33,543 bases of DNA. Origin: CAMQVM01 sp044433365. GTDB lineage: Bacteria > Bacteroidota > Bacteroidia > Bacteroidales > Rikenellaceae. Position numbers and translations under genes: made by a program. The stretch's first letter is position 1; each line of letters starts with the position of its first letter. The notes under the pieces were generated by a model. It had not been told where the DNA came from. It searched no databases and saw only the letters and a list, made by a program, of their open reading frames with translations. The stretch spans positions 1 to 33,543 of the forward strand of contig JAWXTR010000017.1 in NCBI GenBank assembly GCA_044433365.1, given 5' to 3'. This document shows positions 23,097-31,747 of the stretch, one piece after another.

Positions 23097-23897
23097 TTAT
23101 TTCCCTAAAATTAAATTTTTATAATCATCATAAATATTAGGATTTGAGACAATCACCTCATTCCCAAATATGTAGTTGTCGCCACCACTAAAATCTGTAA
23201 CTGTAGCACCCGCTCTTTCTGCAATTAAAACCCCTGCAGCAACATCCCAACAATTTAAGTTAAATTGAGCAAATCCATCAAATCTACCTGCTGCAACGTA
23301 CACAATATTTGCAGCTGCCGAGCCAATTCTCCTAAAACCGTGTGTGCGGTTCATAAGAGCATCGGTAAGTGCTTTATACTCGCCCATTCGGCTTTCGCTT
23401 CCTGCAATCATGCCAGTAGCAATAAGTGAGTGGGCTAAATCTTCGATTTTTGAGACCGAAATCTCCTCATCGTTAACGTAAGCTTTAGAATCTTTCCAAG
23501 CATAAAAACACTCATTGCTAACAACCTCTAATACAACGCCTACAACCGATTTTTCACCCTCCATTAAGGCAATAGATACACAATATGGAGCAATACCGTG
23601 AGCAAAGTTGGTAGTTCCATCAATCGGGTCGATAATCCAACAGTAAGGCGAGCTATTTTGCTCTGCCTCGACTGTTTTCTCTTCGGTCAAAAAACGTGCT
23701 CCGTCCACTAATGGGCGCAAAAGCGAAACTATTAGCTTTTCCGACTCTTTATCGACATAAGTAACTATATCATTATCGTTTTTCTTTGTTTGAATGGTAG
23801 AAATATTAAAGTTTTTGCGTTCAATACGAATAAATTCGCCAGCTTTTCGAGCCACCTCACAAACATCCAAACAAATCTGTTTATAATCTATTGTCAT
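23097..23897 (-). CDS. Inositol monophosphatase family protein
   Basis: A 266-residue sugar-phosphatase-fold enzyme that removes phosphate from inositol phosphate or a similar substrate (possibly nucleotide 3',5'-bisphosphate) using Mg2+. The metal motifs are LTEEKT (about 70-75), WIIDPIDGTTNFAHG and NCWDVAAG; DIVTYVDKESE precedes them. I prefer the ATG at 23897, which leaves a 10-base gap from the endonuclease IV stop; an in-frame ATG at 23921 would add eight residues and overlap that gene. Length and the full motif set match SuhB/IMPase proteins. Bacterial SuhB can also act in rRNA antitermination, but that cannot be judged here. Confidence 0.9.
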   Translation of the reverse strand: MTIDYKQICLDVCEVARKAGEFIRIERKNFNISTIQTKKNDNDIVTYVDKESEKLIVSLLRPLVDGARFLTEEKTVEAEQNSSPYCWIIDPIDGTTNFAHGIAPYCVSIALMEGEKSVVGVVLEVVSNECFYAWKDSKAYVNDEEISVSKIEDLAHSLIATGMIAGSESRMGEYKALTDALMNRTHGFRRIGSAAANIVYVAAGRFDGFAQFNLNCWDVAAGVLIAERAGATVTDFSGGDNYIFGNEVIVSNPNIYDDYKNLILGK

Positions 23898-23907
23898 TTT
23901 AATTTTC

Positions 23908-24759
23908 TTAAAATGTTTCACTACTTAGCTTATACATAAACTCTATCTCTTCTGCCCAAAGCTCTGAATTTGGAGTTTCAAGACAGATAGGCATATTTTC
24001 AAATCGGCTATCTTTGGCGATATATTCAAAAATTACTCCGCCAAGTGTTCCTTTTCCAATATTATCGTGTCTATCGACTCTGCTTCCTAGAGCTTTCATC
24101 GAGTCGTTAAGGTGTATCCCTTTAAGGTAGTTAAATCCGACGATTTTGTCGAATTCGCCAAAAACTTCATCGCAACCCTCTTTGGTCGAGATATCGTAGC
24201 CAGCAGAGTAGGTGTGGCAAGTATCAATACAAACCCCAACTCTCGATTTATCCTCTACTAAATCAATAATTTGTGCAATATGCTCAAATTTATATCCTAA
24301 GTTTGAACCTTGCCCTGCGGTATTTTCAATTACAGCGATTACACCCTCTGTAACATCTAAAGCCATATTTATCGACTCCGAGATTTTGCGGAGACACTCA
24401 TCATCCGAAATTTTCTTTAGCGAACTACCTGGATGAAAGTTAAGTCTATCCAAGCCTAATGCGCTACAGCGAGAAAGTTCGTCTATAAATGCCTTGCGTG
24501 ACTTTTCTAGCCCCTCATTATCAGGGTTTCCTAGATTTATCAAATAACTATCGTGCGGAAGAATTTGATGAGGTAAAAAATCATATTTTTCGCAATTTTC
24601 TTTAAAAGCTGCAATAGATTTTTCGGTCAAAGCAGGCGACGACCATTGTCTCTGATTTTTGGTAAATAGCGCAAAAGCTCTTGCACCAATTTTTGCTGCA
24701 TTTAAAGGGGCATTTTCTACTCCCCCAGATATTGAAACATGTGCTCCAAAAAACTTCAT
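23908..24759 (-). CDS. nfo: Endonuclease IV (AP endonuclease)
   Basis: A 283-residue TIM-barrel AP endonuclease that cuts 5' to abasic sites in base-excision repair. The opening FFGAHVSISGGVENAPLNA and the trinuclear zinc ligands are seen in order: LNFHPGS (His), VIENTAGQGSNLGY (Glu), GVCIDTCHTYSAGYD (Asp, His), GIHLNDS (His), VDRHDNIGKG (Asp, His) and CLETPN (Glu). Length equals that of E. coli Nfo (285). It heads a possible nfo-IMPase-acyltransferase unit on the minus strand. Its upstream region is the long intergenic block 24760-25449. Confidence 0.97.
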   Translation of the reverse strand: MKFFGAHVSISGGVENAPLNAAKIGARAFALFTKNQRQWSSPALTEKSIAAFKENCEKYDFLPHQILPHDSYLINLGNPDNEGLEKSRKAFIDELSRCSALGLDRLNFHPGSSLKKISDDECLRKISESINMALDVTEGVIAVIENTAGQGSNLGYKFEHIAQIIDLVEDKSRVGVCIDTCHTYSAGYDISTKEGCDEVFGEFDKIVGFNYLKGIHLNDSMKALGSRVDRHDNIGKGTLGGVIFEYIAKDSRFENMPICLETPNSELWAEEIEFMYKLSSETF

Positions 24760-24792
24760 ATAATGTATGTATATTTAAAAAATAATAGGTGG

Positions 24793-24931
24793 AATTTTGA
24801 AAATTTTACAGTTTGTAAATGCACCAAAATTACTATTATTTAAAAGTTAAATTTTCGCTAAAGCAAATTTTGTAAAAATGCAAAATCTGCACCAAACGCC
24901 ACTCAAACCGTAAAATTCATCTTCCAAAATT
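24793..24931. repeat. Degenerate AT-rich palindrome upstream of nfo
   Basis: AATTTTGAAAATTTTACAG at 24793-24811 continues to 24815 and pairs, with gaps, with 24904-24931 (ACCGTAAAATTC ... CCAAAATT). The inside holds GCACCAAAA and GGTGCAGATTTTGC-type inverted pieces. It may be a decayed mobile palindrome. The remainder of the 690-base gap 24760-25449 holds plain AT-rich sequence (24932-25112), then R12, a MITE-like element and the leu terminator. Confidence 0.5.
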
Positions 24932-25112
24932 GTAAAAATTACCGTGCAATTTAGTAATAATATTTTAGATTACAAAATTTTTAGCTATTAATTTTATATT
25001 AACATCTATAATTTAATTAAAATAACTAAAAATACTAAAAACTGTTTGATAAATTAATCAATATTTTGAATTAAGTGCAATTTTGTAATGAAAATTAATA
25101 TGGTATAATTTT

Positions 25113-25157
25113 AGGGATGTTCTAAAATCTCTCAAAATACAGAATTTAGAAATCACT
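25113..25157. repeat. Short palindromic repeat (copy R12), abutting the MITE-like element
   Basis: AGGGATGTTCTAAAATCTCT and GAATTTAGAAATCACTT are arms of the family; it is the reverse complement of R10 with some changes. Its right end directly meets the first base of the 167-bp element. Confidence 0.75.
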
Positions 25158-25324
25158 TAAGTAGGGTAAAATAATTATTGGTGTATTTTTAATAGTGCTA
25201 TTGGAGATGAGATTTTTTGCTATTGAATCGAAAATATAGTGGTTCTATATTGAGATTTAATAGTGAAAAATATCGCTCCAAGAATGCTATTAAGAATATG
25301 GCAATAATTGTTTTACACTACTTA
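25158..25324. mobile_element. MITE-like 167-bp hairpin element, copy 1
   Basis: Terminal inverted repeats TAAGTAGGGTAAAATAATTA and its partner ending in TGTTTTACACTACTTA match at 21 of 23 positions. The inside is also self-complementary (AATAGTGCTATTGGAG with CTCCAAGAATGCTATT; ATATAG with CTATAT at the centre), so the whole element can fold as one hairpin. It encodes nothing. It matches the copy at 31581-31747 at 162 of 167 positions in the same orientation. If the outer TA is the target duplication, the insertion style fits a non-autonomous IS630/Tc1-like element; this is inference. Confidence 0.82.
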
Positions 25325-25325
25325 A

Positions 25326-25375
25326 AAAGAGGCTATAAATAAAAGGTTTTTATACCTTTTATTTATAGCCTCTTT
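25326..25375 (-). terminator. Terminator of the leucine operon
   Basis: A perfect 21-bp stem (AAAGAGGCTATAAATAAAAGG with its complement) around an 8-base loop, followed on the minus strand by TTTTT. It lies about 75 bases past the leuB stop and directly next to the MITE-like element. Confidence 0.88.
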
Positions 25376-25449
25376 GGTTTGTTTTAGACGTTGTACACAA
25401 GGTCTCTACGCTCTTTTTGTTATTGGAGGTTTTTTTATATTCTTCGCCT

Positions 25450-26511
25450 CTAAATTTTAGAAACTACAAAATCGCCAACTTCACTTGTAGAATAGGCTTT
25501 TGCGCCTTTTTCAGCTAAATCTTCGGTAACTACTCCTTCGTTTATTGCCTGTTCAACAGCTGTTTTAAGAGCGGTTGCCTCAACCGACAATCCAAGATGG
25601 TCGAGGAGCATTCCTGCTGATAAAATTGTAGCCATAGGGTTTGCAATATTTTTTCCAGCAGCTTGTGGATATGAACCGTGGATTGGTTCGAAAAGAGCAA
25701 CTTTGCTACCGACTGAAGCAGACGGAAGCAGACCTAACGAACCGCTAATAACGCTAGCTTCGTCGGTTAAAATATCGCCAAACATATTTTCGGTAACCAT
25801 TACGTCAAAAAATGCAGGACGTTGGATTAGTTGCATTGCTGCATTGTCTACAAACATATATTCAACCTCTACTTCTGGATATTCTGGTGCCATAGCCTTA
25901 GCGCACTCTCTCCAAAGACGGCTAGTTGCAAGCACGTTGGCTTTGTCTACAACAGTTAGGTGTTTGCGACGAGTCATAGCAGTTTCAAATCCAATTTTTA
26001 ATATTCTATCTACCTCATATTTAGAGTAAACACACGAGTCGAAAGCAGTTTCGCCATTTTCGCTACGACCACGAGGTGAGCCAAAATAGATACCACCAGT
26101 AAGTTCACGAACACATACAAAATCTACTCCCTCAGTGCGCTCAGCTTTTAGTGGAGAGCGGTCGGCAAGCTTCGAAAACATCACAAGTGGGCGGATATTT
26201 GCAAAAAGCCCAAGCTCTTTACGCATTTTTAAAAGTCCTTGCTCTGGACGAACCTTTGCAGCAGGGTTATTATCGAAACGTGGGTCGCCAATTGCGCCAA
26301 AAAGCACTGCATCGCTCTCGCTACACACTTTGTGAGTAGCATCTGGGTATGGATCGCCACACGAGTCAATAGCAGCAGCACCAACAACGGCCTCTGTAAA
26401 TATAAAGTTATGTGAAAATTTTTCACCTATTTTATTCAACACCTTTACAGCTTCAGCTGTAATTTCAGGACCAATTCCGTCGCCTGCTAAAAGTGCAATA
26501 TTGTAATTCAT
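25450..26511 (-). CDS. leuB: 3-isopropylmalate dehydrogenase
   Basis: A 353-residue NAD+-dependent beta-decarboxylating dehydrogenase that turns 3-isopropylmalate into 2-oxo-isocaproate, the last pathway-specific step of leucine synthesis. NYNIALLAGDGIGPEITAE (2-20) is the family opening; LRKELGLFANIRP appears as MRKELGLFANIRPLVMF, followed by VRELTGGIYFG, the Mg2+ motif NMFGDILTDEASVISGSLGLLPSASVG and the NAD-binding HGSYPQAAGKNIANPMA. Length matches LeuB (about 350-360). It is the last gene of the operon, 14 bases after leuD. Confidence 0.97.
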   Translation of the reverse strand: MNYNIALLAGDGIGPEITAEAVKVLNKIGEKFSHNFIFTEAVVGAAAIDSCGDPYPDATHKVCSESDAVLFGAIGDPRFDNNPAAKVRPEQGLLKMRKELGLFANIRPLVMFSKLADRSPLKAERTEGVDFVCVRELTGGIYFGSPRGRSENGETAFDSCVYSKYEVDRILKIGFETAMTRRKHLTVVDKANVLATSRLWRECAKAMAPEYPEVEVEYMFVDNAAMQLIQRPAFFDVMVTENMFGDILTDEASVISGSLGLLPSASVGSKVALFEPIHGSYPQAAGKNIANPMATILSAGMLLDHLGLSVEATALKTAVEQAINEGVVTEDLAEKGAKAYSTSEVGDFVVSKI

Positions 26512-26525
26512 TGTAATTTAATATT

Positions 26526-27119
26526 TTAAATTCCTTTATCTTCGTAATTTTCGATTTTGTTGTGTATACTCACAAGAAAATCAACATCGTCGTAGCCGTT
26601 TAGTAGACACTCTTTTTTGTAGCCATCTATTGCAAAGCTCTCGCTTCTACCTGTCGAGTCGTTTGTAAAGGTTTGAGCCTCTAAGTCAACTGTAAATTTG
26701 GCAGAAGCCGATTTTTCGATAGTTTCAAAAATTTCCGCTAAGAAATCGTCGCTAACTTGAAGTGGTAAAAGACTGTTGTTTAGAGCATTATTGCGGAAAA
26801 TATCGGCAAAAAAGCTTGAAACTACCACTTTAAAGCCATAATCGTAGATTGCCCAAGCTGCATGTTCACGAGACGAACCACAACCGAAATTTTTACCAGC
26901 TACTAATATATCGCCGCTATAAATAGGGTTGCAGAGTGGGAAATCTTCGATAATATTGTTGTCGGCATCATAACGCCAATCACGAAAAACATTGTCGCCA
27001 AATCCTTTACGCTCTACTGCTTTAAGAAAACGTGCAGGAATTATCTGGTCGGTGTCGATATTCTCAATATTTAGAGGTACGGCACATGAGTTTATTTTTA
27101 TAAATTTTGGTTTTGCCAT
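26526..27119 (-). CDS. leuD: 3-isopropylmalate dehydratase small subunit
   Basis: A 197-residue swivelling-domain subunit that pairs with LeuC to isomerise 2- to 3-isopropylmalate. Features: NIDTDQIIPARFLK (19-32), the substrate-binding loop GKNFGCGSSREHAAWAI, and SFFADIFRNNALNNSLLPL. The length agrees with LeuD of Bacteroidota (about 200). It lies 10 bases after leuC and 14 bases before leuB, so translation is probably coupled. Confidence 0.97.
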   Translation of the reverse strand: MAKPKFIKINSCAVPLNIENIDTDQIIPARFLKAVERKGFGDNVFRDWRYDADNNIIEDFPLCNPIYSGDILVAGKNFGCGSSREHAAWAIYDYGFKVVVSSFFADIFRNNALNNSLLPLQVSDDFLAEIFETIEKSASAKFTVDLEAQTFTNDSTGRSESFAIDGYKKECLLNGYDDVDFLVSIHNKIENYEDKGI

Positions 27120-27129
27120 AATTGTACTA

Positions 27130-28518
27130 TTATAATTTACCTATAACACCTGTAAGTGCAGCAGCAGCAGCAAGTTTTACACCACAAAGCATTGTTCTAG
27201 CTCCAGGTCCTTGTCTACCCTCAAAATTTCGGTTTGAGGTAGAAAGTGCATATTTTCCTGCTGGAATTTTGTCGTTATTCATCGCTAAACATGCCGAACA
27301 ACCAGGCTGACGAAGCTCAAAACCTGCATCTATAAGGGTTTGAGTAATTCCCTCTTCATCACAAACTCTTTCGACCTCTTTAGAGCCAGGAACAAGCCAA
27401 ACAACCACATCATCACACTTTTTCTTGCCTTTAACCTCAGCGGCAAAGTGGCGGAAATCTTCGATTCTACCATTTGTACAGCTACCTACAAACACATAAT
27501 CGACCTTTTTGCCAACCATCTCTTCGCCCTCTTTAAAGCCCATATATTCCAATGCTTTTTGATACGACTCTTTGTCGCTCCCCGATAGATTTTCGTTCGA
27601 TGGGATTTTATCTTCAACAGCCATACCCATTCCCGGGTTAGTGCCAAAAGTCACCATCGGACGAATATCGGCAGCATCAAATTTGTATTCCATATCAAAA
27701 ACTGCATCTTCATCTGTAAAAAGAGTTGCCCAATACTCCATTTTCTTCTCCCAATCTTCACCCTTTGGAGCAAATGGACGACCTTTTAAATATTCAAAAG
27801 TGGTTGCATCTGGAGCAATCATACCTCCACGAGCACCACACTCTATACTCATATTGCATACTGTCAAACGACCATCCATAGATAAACTGCGGATAGCACT
27901 TCCTGCAAATTCAATAAAGTGACCTGTACCACCAGATGCAGAAATTTTTGAAATTATATATAATACAACATCTTTAGCTTCAACATGAGCCGCAAGTTCA
28001 CCATCAACAGTGATTTTCATCTTTTTAGGCTTAGGTTGAAGAATGGTTTGCGAGGCAAATACCATCTCCACTTCCGAAGTTCCAACCCCAAAAGCTACAG
28101 CTCCAACAGCACCATGTGTAGAGGTGTGGCTATCGCCACAAACCATTGTCATACCTGGTTGTGTAAGCCCCTGTTCTGGTCCAATAACGTGGATAATTCC
28201 ATGTTTTGGGTGATTTAATCCCCAAAGCTCTATGCCATTTTCCTTGCAATTTTCAAGAAGCGAAGCAACTTGTTGTGCCGATTGTGGCTCTTCAATTGGA
28301 AGATGCTGATTTTGTGTTGGGATGTTGTGGTCGGGCGCAGCAGTGGTTTGAGCTGGGCGAAAAACCTTTAATCCTCTATCCTTTAATCCTAAAAAGGCTA
28401 CTGGTGAGGTAACTTCGTGGATATAGTGGCGGTCGATATACAATACATCTCTACCTCCCGACAAACTTTCCACTACGTGTGCATCCCACACCTTATCGAA
28501 TAATGTTTTTGCTAACAT
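27130..28518 (-). CDS. leuC: 3-isopropylmalate dehydratase large subunit
   Basis: A 462-residue aconitase-family subunit. The 4Fe-4S ligands are C347 (GSCTNGR), C407 and C410 (PGCSACLAMNN), exactly the spacing of known LeuC proteins. MVCGDSHTSTHGAVGAVAFGVGTSEVE (about 125-151) is the substrate and cluster-domain signature. Full length with no frameshift. It starts 12 bases after leuA. Confidence 0.97.
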   Translation of the reverse strand: MLAKTLFDKVWDAHVVESLSGGRDVLYIDRHYIHEVTSPVAFLGLKDRGLKVFRPAQTTAAPDHNIPTQNQHLPIEEPQSAQQVASLLENCKENGIELWGLNHPKHGIIHVIGPEQGLTQPGMTMVCGDSHTSTHGAVGAVAFGVGTSEVEMVFASQTILQPKPKKMKITVDGELAAHVEAKDVVLYIISKISASGGTGHFIEFAGSAIRSLSMDGRLTVCNMSIECGARGGMIAPDATTFEYLKGRPFAPKGEDWEKKMEYWATLFTDEDAVFDMEYKFDAADIRPMVTFGTNPGMGMAVEDKIPSNENLSGSDKESYQKALEYMGFKEGEEMVGKKVDYVFVGSCTNGRIEDFRHFAAEVKGKKKCDDVVVWLVPGSKEVERVCDEEGITQTLIDAGFELRQPGCSACLAMNNDKIPAGKYALSTSNRNFEGRQGPGARTMLCGVKLAAAAALTGVIGKL

Positions 28519-28530
28519 AATTTTAAAAAA

Positions 28531-30024
28531 TTAAATAAGTTTATTGACCCCGTCAATAAATGCTTCGACCGAAGCGATTACAATATCGGTATTTGCAGAG
28601 AAACCGTGAGCTGTCGAGCCATTTCGACTAATTCGCATGTGTACTCTGCCAACATCATTACTACCTTTTGTCATCGATTGAATCAAAAACTCTTGAAGCG
28701 TGAATTGGTCGGTAAGTGCCTGTTTTATAGCGTTAATACTAGCGTCAATAGGACCATTACCAGTGTCAGTATATGTAATTTCTTCTCCATTAACTGTCAA
28801 AATTACTGTTGCAGTTGGAACAATCGAACCTGATAAAATTTGGAGATATTTAAGCTCAATTTTACGCTCTTTTTTCTGTTTTTCACCTCCAATTAGAGCC
28901 TCTAAATCTTCGTCAGTAATATTCTTTTTGCTGTCAGCAAGTTTTAGAAAGGCAATATACGCTTTGTCAAGCTCTTTTTGGGTCAACTCAAAGCCTAAAC
29001 GGTCTAAGTGATGTTTTAGAGCTGCTCTACCACTACGAGCAGTAAGCACAATAGACGATGTATCCACCCCAACATCTTTAGGGTCGATAATTTCGTAGCT
29101 TTCACGAGACTTCAACACTCCATCTTGGTGAATACCCGAAGAGTGAGCAAAGGCGTTACGACCTACAATCGCCTTATTTGCCTGTACTGGCATATTCATA
29201 AGGTTTGAAACAAGTGCGCTAGCCTCTGTAATCATCTGAGAATTAACATCTGTGTCGTAGCCTAATCCTTTATGGCAACGTAGAGCCATTACAACCTCTT
29301 CTAATGAGGTGTTACCTGCTCTTTCGCCAATACCGTTGATTGTTACCTCAACTTGGCGAGCACCATTAAATACGCCACTAAGCGAATTTGCTGTTGCCAT
29401 ACCTAAGTCGTTGTGGCAATGGGTTGATATTATAGCTTTGTCGATATTTGGCACATTATCTACCAAATATTTGATTTTTTCACCATATTGGAAAGGCATA
29501 CAGTAGCCTGTTGTGTCGGGAATATTTACAACTGTTGCACCAGCTTTGATTACTGCCTCAATTACACGTGCCAAATATTCTGGCTCAGCACGTCCAGCAT
29601 CTTCAGCGTAAAACTCTACATCCTCAACATAGCTTTTAGCCAGCTTTACAGCTGCAATAGCTCTCTCAATAATTTCTTCAGGGTTTGAACGAAGTTTATC
29701 GTAAATATGCGAGTGCGAAACACCAATACCAGTATGTATACGACCACGTTTTGCAAATTTCAGAGCATCGGCAGCAACCTCAATATCTTTAGCCACTGCA
29801 CGAGTTAGAGCACAAATAGTTGGATTTGTTACAGCTTTCGAAATCTCAATTACTGAGTTGAAATCACCAGGACTTGAGATAGGAAAACCAGCCTCAATAA
29901 CATCTACACCGAGCAGCTCTAATGTTTGGGCTACTTGGATTTTCTCGATAGTGTTTAATTGGCATCCCGGGACCTGCTCTCCATCTCGAAGAGTCGTATC
30001 AAAAATATATACTTTTTGTGACAT
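28531..30024 (-). CDS. leuA: 2-isopropylmalate synthase
   Basis: A 497-residue enzyme that condenses acetyl-CoA with 2-oxoisovalerate, the committed step of leucine synthesis. The TIM-barrel catalytic domain has FDTTLRDGEQVPG (8-20), the metal HxH in STHCHNDLGMATANS, and NGIGERAGNTSLEEVVMAL. After a linker, residues about 370-497 form the LeuA regulatory (dimer) domain with SGSIVPTATVILTVNGEE and DTGNGPIDASINAI, the site of leucine feedback inhibition in the family. The related citramalate synthase (CimA) is an alternative, but the context with leuBCD supports LeuA. It opens the operon; the leader holds a short palindromic repeat. Confidence 0.95.
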   Translation of the reverse strand: MSQKVYIFDTTLRDGEQVPGCQLNTIEKIQVAQTLELLGVDVIEAGFPISSPGDFNSVIEISKAVTNPTICALTRAVAKDIEVAADALKFAKRGRIHTGIGVSHSHIYDKLRSNPEEIIERAIAAVKLAKSYVEDVEFYAEDAGRAEPEYLARVIEAVIKAGATVVNIPDTTGYCMPFQYGEKIKYLVDNVPNIDKAIISTHCHNDLGMATANSLSGVFNGARQVEVTINGIGERAGNTSLEEVVMALRCHKGLGYDTDVNSQMITEASALVSNLMNMPVQANKAIVGRNAFAHSSGIHQDGVLKSRESYEIIDPKDVGVDTSSIVLTARSGRAALKHHLDRLGFELTQKELDKAYIAFLKLADSKKNITDEDLEALIGGEKQKKERKIELKYLQILSGSIVPTATVILTVNGEEITYTDTGNGPIDASINAIKQALTDQFTLQEFLIQSMTKGSNDVGRVHMRISRNGSTAHGFSANTDIVIASVEAFIDGVNKLI

Positions 30025-30041
30025 AAATTATTTTATTTCTA

Positions 30042-30081
30042 AAGGGAGTTCTAATAATTGGTTTTATTTGATAAATTCCCT
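30042..30081. repeat. Short palindromic repeat (copy R13) in the leu leader
   Basis: AAGGGAGTTCTAATAATTGG, as in R9 and R11, then a shortened right arm GATAAATTCCCT. Between the promoter-like site and the leuA ATG, so it would be transcribed as part of the 5' leader. Confidence 0.75.
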
Positions 30082-30103
30082 AAATGATTATACTTATTTT
30101 TTA

Positions 30104-30132
30104 CAAACATAATTAAATGTTGTAGAACCAAA
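30104..30132 (-). promoter_or_regulatory. Promoter of the leuACDB operon
   Basis: On the minus strand TTTG (30129-30132) and TATGTTTG (30104-30111, TAnnTTTG) with a 17-base spacer, a little shorter than usual. The start would fall near 30098, giving a leader of about 75 bases. No leucine-rich leader peptide is seen in it. Confidence 0.45.
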
Positions 30133-30222
30133 TTTTAACCCCTATATCAATTTACGGTATCAAAAAGTATTTACAGAACTTAAAGTATTGAAAATTAACA
30201 AATTAACACAACAATACAAATG

Positions 30223-31515
30223 TTATTCAATTGCTTTTTTAACCTTAAACATTAATATTTGAACCACTCCTCTTAGTAGTAAATATACAAGTAGTGCTAT
30301 CCAAAGTGCATCGGCAAAAAATAGCGGTTTGAGTGCAAAATATACTACAAAAAATAGCGAAGTTGCTACAAACATGGCATTTCGCATTACTGCCGATTGC
30401 GTTGCACCAACCAAAATTCCATCATACAAAAATGCTAAAAACGAAACTATCGGTACAGCTGTAATCCAGTATCTAAACTCCAATGACTTACTTAAAACCT
30501 CTTTTTCGTCGGTAAAAAGCGATAATACCTGCTCCAGACCAAAAGCGTAAAGTAGCGTAAAAGGAATCGACATATATACACCCCAGAGGATTAATCTGCT
30601 GATAGCTTTGCGTAGCAATTGCTCGTTTTTAGCCCCAGTGTAGCGTCCAACAAGAGCTTCGCCTGCGTGTGCAAACCCATCCATGAAGTAAGAAAAAAGT
30701 GTAAATAGTTGAATTAAAAGGGTGTTAACAGCAAGTATATCCTCTCCCATTGCCGACGAAGCAGAGGTAAAGAAGGTGAATACTACTGCTAGACATACAG
30801 TTCGTAGAAAAATATCGCTATTAACAACAAAAAATCGACGCATTATCGAGGCGGTAAAAATAGCCTCTCGTTTTATGAGGCGAAATACCTTTCTGTAGTG
30901 TCGATTGATAAAAAACATCGACATTGCCACTCCGCTATATTGTGAAATTAAAGTACCTAATGCAACTCCTGCAATTCCCATCTTAAATCCTAATGCAAAT
31001 AGAGCACTGCAACCAATATTTATAAGATTCATAGTGATTGCAACGGTCATAGGTATTTTTGAGTTTTGCATCCCAATAAACCAACCATTGCAGACGTACA
31101 TCATAAGTGTGGCAGGTGCAGCCCATATACGAACCGAAAAGTATTGAAGTGCTAGGCTCTTAGTCTCTCCCTCAGCATTCAATATATATAGTGATGCTCT
31201 ACTTAGCGGATATTGTGCCAAGAGAATAAGCAGAGCTATGCCCAATGCAATTACTCCACCACGTATAAACGAGCTTCCACACTCTCCCAAGTCACGTGCG
31301 CCATAGGCTTGAGCAGTAAATCCAGAGGTACCAAAGCGCAAAAAGCCGAAATTCCAATAGATAAGATTAAAAATTGCCGCTCCAATGCCGATAGCACCAA
31401 TATAGGTAAAGTCGCCAAGTCGCCCAGCGATAGCCAAATCTGCCATGCCTAAAAGTGGCACTGTAATGTTGGAAATAATATTGGGAATTGAAAGTTTTAA
31501 AATTTTTTTATTCAT
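30223..31515 (-). CDS. MATE family efflux transporter
   Basis: A 430-residue MATE transporter, a paralogue of the gene at 162-1499 but of a different subgroup (DinF-like). LSIPNIISNITVPLLGMADL and AIAGRLGDFTYIGAIGIGAA are the first-helix signatures, NWFGFLRFGTSG-type block appears as YWNFGFLRFGTSGFTAQAYG, and about twelve hydrophobic segments follow in two halves. Length is typical. It lies upstream of the leu operon on the same strand with a gap of about 200 bases that holds the leu promoter. The site CAAAGATA at 31557-31564 reads TATCTTTG on the minus strand and is a likely promoter; the MITE-like element copy 2 starts 17 bases upstream of it. Confidence 0.93.
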   Translation of the reverse strand: MNKKILKLSIPNIISNITVPLLGMADLAIAGRLGDFTYIGAIGIGAAIFNLIYWNFGFLRFGTSGFTAQAYGARDLGECGSSFIRGGVIALGIALLILLAQYPLSRASLYILNAEGETKSLALQYFSVRIWAAPATLMMYVCNGWFIGMQNSKIPMTVAITMNLINIGCSALFALGFKMGIAGVALGTLISQYSGVAMSMFFINRHYRKVFRLIKREAIFTASIMRRFFVVNSDIFLRTVCLAVVFTFFTSASSAMGEDILAVNTLLIQLFTLFSYFMDGFAHAGEALVGRYTGAKNEQLLRKAISRLILWGVYMSIPFTLLYAFGLEQVLSLFTDEKEVLSKSLEFRYWITAVPIVSFLAFLYDGILVGATQSAVMRNAMFVATSLFFVVYFALKPLFFADALWIALLVYLLLRGVVQILMFKVKKAIE

Positions 31516-31556
31516 TTTATTGATTTTTCGTAACTCTTTTGTTAACTTTGACCACG

Positions 31557-31564
31557 CAAAGATA
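31557..31564 (-). promoter_or_regulatory. Promoter -7 element of the second MATE gene
   Basis: TATCTTTG on the minus strand fits TAnnTTTG, about 42 bases upstream of the ATG. The matching -33 position would fall at about 31584-31588, inside the end of the MITE-like element, and no TTTG is seen there. Confidence 0.45.
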
Positions 31565-31580
31565 GTAATTTAAAAATCTT

Positions 31581-31747
31581 TAAGTAGGGTAAAATAATTA
31601 TTGGTGTATTTTTAAAAGTGCTATTGGAGATGAGATTTTTTGCTACCTAATCGAAAATATAGTGGTTCTATATTGAGATTTAATAGTGAAAAATATCGCT
31701 CCAAGAGTGCTATTAAGAATATGGCAATAATTGTTTTACACTACTTA
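31581..31747. mobile_element. MITE-like 167-bp hairpin element, copy 2
   Basis: Same length, orientation and terminal inverted repeats as copy 1, with five base differences (one in the left arm, three near position 80, one in the right arm). It fills most of the 274-base gap between the divergent MATE and meaB genes, so it also forms part of both upstream regions. No coding capacity. Confidence 0.82.

Noticed and set aside
30025..30098. Leader-peptide attenuator for the leucine operon
   Set aside because: No ATG with a leucine-rich frame exists in the leader on the coding strand.
25158..31747. The two 167-bp elements as ends of a composite transposon carrying leu genes and a MATE exporter
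   Set aside because: No transposase lies between or beside them, the elements look non-autonomous, and the enclosed genes are ordinary chromosomal metabolism with the same base usage as their neighbours.
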